Shown here in pieces: positions 57,658 to 64,000 of a DNA stretch of 64,000 nucleotides. Below the pieces are notes generated by a model. The model saw only the letters and a program-made list of their open reading frames with translations. It did not search any database and was not told the DNA's origin. Location of the stretch: the NCBI GenBank assembly GCA_947172415.1, contig OX359191.1:8293130-8357129 (forward strand), given 5' to 3'. Source of the stretch: Chondrosia reniformis. Its lineage: Eukaryota > Porifera > Demospongiae > Chondrillida > Chondrillidae. The position numbers and the translations under genes were made by a program. Position 1 is the first letter of the stretch. Each line of letters starts with the position of its first letter.

Positions 57658-59458
57658 TTACATTTTTTCAAAATTGACTTGGTAGCCACATTCAGAACAA
57701 GTCTTTGTCCACAAGTCTGTTTCTTCATCATAAACTTCACTATCTTTAGGAAATGAGTGTTCGTGTGCTTCACTAAAGCTTTTCTTTTCTCCAATCTTTA
57801 TGGATGATCTTAGCTCTGGCAAGGTATAGAGGAGAGGAATAGCACAATTAAGTAATATAAAACACCATTTTCCTACACAATACAGCCCTTCTATAGACTA
57901 AACATGTCCTATGTTACCAGTCATCAGTAGAGACACAATTAATGCAAGTATTTTAACCTCTTACATTTTGCCAATAATCCTGTCTACATAGTTACCTATT
58001 TTCTCCGACATTTTTGATTAAATTGTCATAAACATACATACCTTTAATCTTTTTTTCATATTTTCTCTGCTTGCCCTTCTCCTTCACCTCAGCTCTTCGC
58101 TCCCTCTCCCCATCCAGACCCTCCCTACCATTCCAAACAGCAGCTGCCCTCTCCTCAACCTATACATCACATGACAGTCATGTGATAGTCATGTGACAGT
58201 CTTGAGTGGTGCAGTGACTGACTTGTAACACTAGGTAGAGCTTCATTGAGCCTCCATAAGGGTGATGAGGGTTCCTGCGTATTATGAATGGCAGTGGTGG
58301 TCCACACCTCTCCTCAAAGTCACAATCCTTCAAGCAATATGTCTGCAGTATAATATAGACTTATGTATATTATACATATATATACGTACATATGAAAATC
58401 TAAGATACCATTTTCCTACATGCTATGCCTATTCTGTAAAAGAGCCTATAGGGGAACTAAACCTGAAGAGAACTTTGGATGAAGATACAGGAGTCTTTTC
58501 TTCCTTCTTTTCCCTTCTACAAATACTAACCTGAGCCAAGTGATCTATACACTGATCTTGGTCAGGAGATTTAACTGTTATCACTGACAACCTCCCGGGA
58601 TATCATTCATGATGACAATTAAACATCAAAGAACCACAAAAAGTTATTTTACAATCTTCTCCAATAGTATACTAGAGAAGGATTTCTGAAAGTAAAAGAC
58701 TACATACTTGTTTAGCTTCTGTTTTAGCTATCAACTTGTACTTGTCATTGCCTCTGAAGAAATAGGTATACAAATACAGTACTGCACTGTGATATTATGG
58801 TATACAAATAAAGTACTGCACTGTGATATTATGGTATACAAATACAGTACTGCAATGTGATATTATGGTATACAAATACAGTACTGCAATGTGATATTAT
58901 GCTGTATGTGGTACAGAGTCACTTACCGGCAGACATCACACACTGAAACTTGATAGTTTGATTTCAAAAAGGAGACACCAAACTTCCTGCCACAATGTAT
59001 GCACACAACCTCTTCACCTGGTAAGGGCGGATCTACAGCAGATGTTGCGCAATCATAAACACTGCACCCACGTTATTAGACATACTAACTCAACCGAAGC
59101 TTCAAATCAGCATTTTCATGACAGCATTACATACTACACTGTAATGTATCTTGGTAGACGTACCCTCATCGTCCACCAATTTATATTTCGCAACCTTCGG
59201 TTCTTCCAGATCTACAATATAACCGCCCTTTGAGTCAAGAGCGACGTTCGAACTAGTGGACTTGCGATTGTTGAGGTTCTGTTTCACATCCACCTTATAG
59301 GGATGATGACTGACAAGCTTGGCGTGCTTCAGTGCCTTCGCTTTTAATTTGTTCCTTTCGATTCTTTCTTGTTGGGACTTTGTCAGCTTGAATAAAGAGG
59401 GAAACTCGTCATCATAACTTTCATTTTGCTGCAAACCGTCCATTTTTTGTTTAGTCAT
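57658..59458 (-). CDS. XPA: Nucleotide excision repair protein XPA
   Basis: DNA damage verification scaffold in nucleotide excision repair, binding ERCC1-XPF, RPA and DNA. Six exons (59164-59458, 58927-59032, 58708-58753, 58223-58342, 58042-58159, 57658-57815) sum to 281 codons, 280 residues (human 273). Order: basic N-terminus ([20 protein letters not shown]), [10 protein letters not shown] (equivalent of the human acidic region near the ERCC1-binding GGGF segment), a C4 zinc finger C-x2-C-x17-C-x2-C (CIHCGRKF...VCDVCR) with the same spacing as human, [32 protein letters not shown] (DNA-binding domain), a basic helix, and the tail [13 protein letters not shown], as in human ending YEKM. The human GGGF is GGYI here. 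Divergent partner starts 11 bp away. Confidence 0.96.
58385..58520. repeat. Dispersed repeat R1, copy D
   Basis: Blocks taccattttcctacatgcta, ctataggggaactaaacctg, gaactttggatgaagataca match the R1 copies at 22345, 22590 and 24595. Intron of XPA. The part that carries the hammerhead-like core in copy A is missing. A short further fragment may sit at 57863-57895. Confidence 0.75.
58765..58900. repeat. 34-bp tandem repeat, 4 copies
   Basis: Units start at 58765, 58799, 58833 and 58867 (ggtatacaaatacagtactg then ca.tgtgatattat), with single substitutions. Intron of XPA. Confidence 0.95.
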
Positions 59459-59469
59459 GTGACAGTCAG
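59459..59469. promoter_or_regulatory. 11-bp divergent spacer, XPA/unknown gene
   Basis: The XPA ATG (59456-59458, minus) and the ATG of the next gene (59470, plus) are 11 bp apart, or 32 bp if the second ATG at 59491 is used. The mRNAs must overlap at their 5' ends unless transcription starts right at the codons. Confidence 0.6.
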
Positions 59470-62400
59470 ATGATCAACTTGAAAGTAAGAATGACAGAAA
59501 ATACTGCAGATACACAGTCGACGAGAATCTTACCAGAAGTACCTTTAAAATGGTCTGATTTTAAGTGGTCTTTGGAGAAGCTAATTCACAAAGATTATGG
59601 CCCAAAGATGAATGAAAGGTACGTGAAGGTCAATAACTGTATATGCTGTAAGTTTAGGTGCACAGCAAATATATAAGATCTCTCTGTATGGAGGCAGGAA
59701 GTTTTGATATTGCTGCAAGTTACTCTGGCCTCTCCTCAAGAATATTGGAATGTACAATGTAGTGTGATATGGATATCATTAAATAATTATTTTTAATTTA
59801 ATATAATAATCCCTAAATCAGCTGATCCTGGTGTATACGTATAAGTTGACTCTTTCCTACATTAGAATAGATATACACTGTCTGTATGCAGCCTACCTAC
59901 ATTAGAATAGATATACACTGTCTGTATGCAGCCTACCTACATTAGAATAGATATACACTGTCTGTATGCAGCCTACCTACATTAGAATAGATATACACTG
60001 TCTGTATGCAGCCTACCTACATTAGAATAGATATACACTGTCTGTATGCAGCCTACCTACATTAGAATAGATATACACTGTCTGTATGCAGCCTACCTAC
60101 ATTAGAATAGATATACACTGTCTGTATGCAGCCTACCTACATTAGAATAGATATACACTGTCTGTACCTAGCTTAGCTACAATATAACATATATAGCCCT
60201 TCACCTGCTGTAGAGATTGGTTCAGGATCAACCCCCTTGAAGTGTTCCTTCTGGGGTGCAGGTCATTGTGTACTGGGGAGCCGGCTAGGAGAGATGTACG
60301 TAAGCTGTCATAGGATGTACATAGTATCACTTTCCTTTAAGTAATGTATATAACAGTTGTGGTTTCATTATCACTTGGAATACTCATGTCTGTACATTCA
60401 CATGTTCTGCAGCATGGCACATTAATGCTCACTATGGAGGATGTAACGCCATATATGGCAAGTCAGCTGAGATACTGGATAAGGATGCTGGAAATATTGC
60501 AGAATACACTTCACAACAAGAGTGTCTCCGCATTAATCAGACAAGTGAGACTTGGGAGGAATAAATGGATATGTATCTAATGAACTAATCTGTGTTGCAT
60601 CAGTTTATCCTAAGGGATATTTTAATGGATCTCTGGTAGCCAATGTAATCTATCTGATCCTGTAAATGTTAGCAGCCCTGGCCTGTTTATTGCAATTTAT
60701 TTGGAGTTCTGAAATAGAGATTTAATTTTATCATTCTGCAGAGGTGTTGTACCATCCTCCATGACCTTTGGGAGATGTTGAACAGCTGCCAGTAGTAAGT
60801 GTCATATCTGGCTAGCTGGGTCTCATAACTGCATGTTCATGTGCTGATCATTCCAATGTGAGTCAATTTCATCTTTAGCATTGGATGGATGTGTCATAAC
60901 TGGTGCATGGTTCATCTCAAGCCATCGCTGGATGGGTTGTCTAATGAAGTCATCTCAAATGATATTAGGTAGATAGACTGGCCAATATAATATGTATTTC
61001 ATAGTGCCTGTTAGTCATACGTTACTGGTAATATGTGGATATGTGAGGAGGTCAATTTAGTATAGAATTATTACACCAACAATGCGGCCAAGATCTTAGC
61101 TAAGGGAGGACATTTAAACATGTCTGTATATATTCTCGGGTCAATGGATGAGTATAAATATGAAGTATACTGGCAGCTCTCTGTGTTAATTATAGGCATA
61201 AGTGTGAATCTCTAACTGCACTGCTGTCAGCAAAGCACTTGGTGGTTCAGCAGTACATTAAAGATAGCATATCAGCCAGGATCAGTTTACCAGAAAGTGC
61301 TGACATGGAGTTGTCCGTGTTGGAAATTGCCATATTAAAGCCATTTCTGGAAGGAATGACTGAGGTTCTTAATGTTATATCTTTCTCCTTAACTAGTCCT
61401 TAGACTACGTATCTGCTTTCACAAATGTACTGATGGCAGTACAAAATGAAATGCTTGTGGTTAACCAACGTGATGTGATATAATTGTCCATCCATTATAG
61501 GTCAACTATCCGGTGGATCTGGTTACCAAGGTGAGTTGAATACTAGGCTGTGTATGTAGATTGAGTTTCCATATATCACTACTTTAACCTCATTAGTTGA
61601 GTTTAGCTCATGAGACCTTGAAGGTGTCCATTTTGAATGACGTTGTCAAGTTGTCTGAAGATACTGAAACAAATCCGTGAGACTTTCATGTAGATAATTC
61701 TGAAGTTCTTGACTTAGCAAGACTCCCATCACTTCTGTAGTGTAACTTCACTCCTTTCAGTTGTCATGGATACCTCCTCAGATGTGCTAGCAGCTGTATC
61801 CAAGACCGTTGACTTGATCATGGTAAATGCAATATCTACCAGGCAATACCTCTCTGATAGAGCAGTTGATACTTTAAATGCTACACAACTTAAATATATA
61901 TTAAATGTGTGCATATGTTTGTATATACTTATACATAAAAAGTATTATTTTATATGAAGACACATGTAATATATTACATATAATATACACGTACAGTATA
62001 CATACACTTAATGTACGTATACAGGCTGGGGTGGTTTCCCTTGGGTCCAAAGTTCCTGCTTCAGTCACCGCAGCTGAAGAGACTGACAGTTCATCTTCTC
62101 ATCCTCCTTTTGGAAACACTTCCAGTGCCTCAAACTTAGAAAAGCTCCAAGTGCACCAGTTTACAAATCTCCTTGAAAACCTCTGCTTGGCTATAAAGAA
62201 GGTTAACATGCCTCATCAGTACACTAGTGCCATTAGGCAAATATGTACAGTAGTTATGCTTATCAGTTGCGCAATTTGATTCAATGATTGCACAATGTAC
62301 ATGTCTCTCTTTTGATCATCTCTAGTGGTATACTATGGTAGACTGTGATAAGAGTAGTACAACATATTACCTTTTGGAGTTGGTCACAGTGACCCTGCAG

Positions 62401-63907
62401 TCCAGAGACATAAAGGAAGCTGTTGAGGAGTGTTCTCTCTTCTCCCAACAGCCATTAGAATGCTTGATGCAATATGCCTGTGAAGGTGTGTGGTATCTTA
62501 TAAATAGAGAAATGAAAGTGTCAGACTTACTCAACTGTTGTGAACTGCCCCCCCCCCCAGGCTATTTGTCTGACCGTCCTTGTGAGCTACTGTGTGCCCT
62601 CCTCCAGTTTGCCTCTTCAGTAGTGGAGAGTGGATCATCACTCAACTCTGTGCTGCTCCACTACCTGCCAAACCTCTTCGGTCCAAGTGAGTATACTCTA
62701 AACATGGAAGTTCAAGTAATACACCTGCTAGATTATACTAATTGAATATTCTGTAGTCTTTGGAGTAAGAAGACATGAAGTTACCCTTAAAGTGCTGGAG
62801 TACGGAGAGCTAGCCCTCCACTCAAGATTCCAGTAAGATGGCTGCCAGTTGTATATCCATGGTGTGTGTAGTGTTTGAATTACCACATTTTAGGGAACTA
62901 TTGCTAACTCAAGGGTTGCAAGACGTAGCCAAAGTCTACTCCCTATTCCAGCCAGCCATATTGAAGTAGTAAGTGTCAGCGTGTCAACATTGTTAAGTTA
63001 ACTCCATTATGTACCAGGTCCCCCATTTATACCAGCTTTGGGCTGAAGGGGTAACCTTAGTAATAACAATAACAATGTACCTTTATACAGTATATAATAC
63101 CTTATAGTAGATAAGTGATGAATGGGTTTATTACACACAACTCTGGTATATGTCCTTACCTCACAGTGCCACTGAAAGATCTATAGCAGAGAAATGTGAA
63201 GCTGTGGCAGCTGCTATCGCTGTCATTAAGGAGGTCCTGCAGCGTGTCTCCTCATCAGTAGGTGATGTGGACAATGGTGAGGCGCAGAGTGAGTCTCTCT
63301 TGTCAGTTGACCCTCCTTCTCTGAGTGACCCGGAGACAACTGCTTCAGTAATAGCAGCAGATGGGGATTTCCCTTCAGAACCAACTTCAGAGGATGTGGA
63401 ACAGGATAAAGCAATGAGACATGATATTCTCTTGAAACTTCTCCAGTTGGCTTGCTCAATGGTAAGAGCCTGGTATCTTCAGTGATGGTAGCCATTTTAA
63501 GTATATGGATGCATATACAGTACTTGAAGTTGTGATCAAGTATCAAGTATTAGATATCTTAGTATGTTTGTTCTCTACATGACAGATAAAGAATGGCGAT
63601 GACATTAAGTTTATCTTCAAGAGTGAGCTACCTAAACTGTTTTATCAGAGCTACTCGCTGTCACACCTTTACAGACAATCAGACATTCAAAGGTAATCTT
63701 TACTGAATTGTGTATCTGTATTTGTATACGTGTATATCTGTATCTAAGAAATAAGTATTTTTATGCAGATTTTGTAAGAATAAATTGTTAATTCCCTATT
63801 GCCTGTTCTAACTGTCTTCACTATAGGTTTGTGGCAGCCCCACCCAGCCCCCCCGGGAATGCTTTAGCTCTGAATGTAGACAAACGGAAGGTGTGTCGTA
63901 CATACAG

Positions 63908-63941
<34 letters not shown>

Positions 63942-64000
63942 CGTAATGAGGAGTTTGTTCTTATGTTTATATAGTTTGCTGAGAGTGTTCTTCAAGTTGC
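59470..64000 (+). CDS. Unrecognised large helical protein, 3' end off the window
   Basis: I cannot name it. Exons seen: 59470-59618 (MTENTADTQ, WSDFKWSLEKLIHKDYGPKMN), about 60210-60294 (DWFRINPLEVFLLGCRSL), 60413-60544, 60742-60797, 60878-60970, 61198-61361, 61500-61530, 61598-61678, 61760-61823, 62025-62215, 62325-62683 (LLELVTVTLQSRDIKEAVEECSLF, RPCELLCALLQFASSVVESG), 62757-62832, 62894-62968, 63168-63461 (acidic linker in the second half), 63586-63691, 63826-63891 and 63975 onward. Leu-rich amphipathic helices throughout suggest an ARM/HEAT-type solenoid. There is no signal peptide or membrane segment. It is at least 700 residues and continues past the right edge. Exon edges are approximate. 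The divergent overlap with XPA suggests an ordinary housekeeping gene. Confidence 0.65.
59853..60172. repeat. 40-bp minisatellite, 8 copies
   Basis: Eight nearly identical copies of a 40-bp unit (core attagaatagatatacactg, then tctgtatgcagcctacctac) in the first intron of the unknown gene, ending about 40 bp before the next exon. Each unit contains a ctgtatgcag acceptor-like string. The near-perfect identity indicates recent expansion. Confidence 0.95.
63909..63940. repeat. (TA)n microsatellite
   Basis: About 16 uninterrupted TA repeats in an intron of the unknown gene. Confidence 0.95.

Overview
The window reads as nuclear DNA from an early-branching animal, most likely a demosponge (compare Amphimedon). 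It is AT-rich and gene-dense: 17 protein genes in 64 kb, many introns of only 40-100 bp, and intergenic gaps that are often under 200 bp. The set includes class IA PI3K, XPA, a tolloid-like astacin, a NIDO-AMOP-VWD membrane protein and PLEKHM2, and noncoding DNA is full of TACGTA/GTAC words. The species is an inference. Gene models were spliced by eye using GT-AG sites, phase and similarity to remembered human proteins. No search was run.

Layout. 1-2.2 kb: TEX10 (minus, 3' end off the window). 2.4-3.0 kb: lipocalin (plus). 3.2-5.0 kb: PIGV (minus). 5.3-10.3 kb: NIDO/AMOP/VWD/EGF membrane protein (minus). 10.6-19.8 kb: PI3K catalytic subunit (minus). 20.1-24.1 kb: cytochrome P450 of the CYP3 clan (plus). 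25.1-30.6 kb: long-chain acyl-CoA synthetase (minus). 30.8-34.9 kb: DNAJC21 (plus). 35.4-37.1 kb: CYB5D1 (minus). 37.2-43.2 kb: PLEKHM2/SKIP (plus). 43.5-45.9 kb: a protein with a His/Asp/Ser-rich low-complexity tail (minus). 46.2-47.6 kb: unknown 339-residue protein (plus). 48.8-53.7 kb: astacin-CUB-EGFx9 protease (minus). 54.1-56.0 kb: DDX51 (minus). 56.0-57.5 kb: ANGEL-type phosphatase/nuclease (plus). 57.7-59.5 kb: XPA (minus). 59.5 kb to the right edge: unknown large protein (plus, 3' end missing).

Most neighbours are head-to-head or tail-to-tail pairs. Some divergent start codons are only 11, 37 or 75 bp apart, so promoters must be shared. The genes form no single pathway, but TEX10, DNAJC21 and DDX51 all act in large ribosomal subunit biogenesis. 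PI3K, PIGV, ACSL and CYP are ordinary lipid and signalling genes.

The less ordinary content is in introns and gaps. There are several minisatellites, a tandemly multiplied 5' splice site, and short foldback or dispersed repeats carrying a hammerhead-ribozyme-like core (CTGATGA, stem, GAAAC). The two least explained proteins are the His/Asp-rich protein and its divergent neighbour. No tRNA, rRNA, CRISPR array or coding transposon was recognised.
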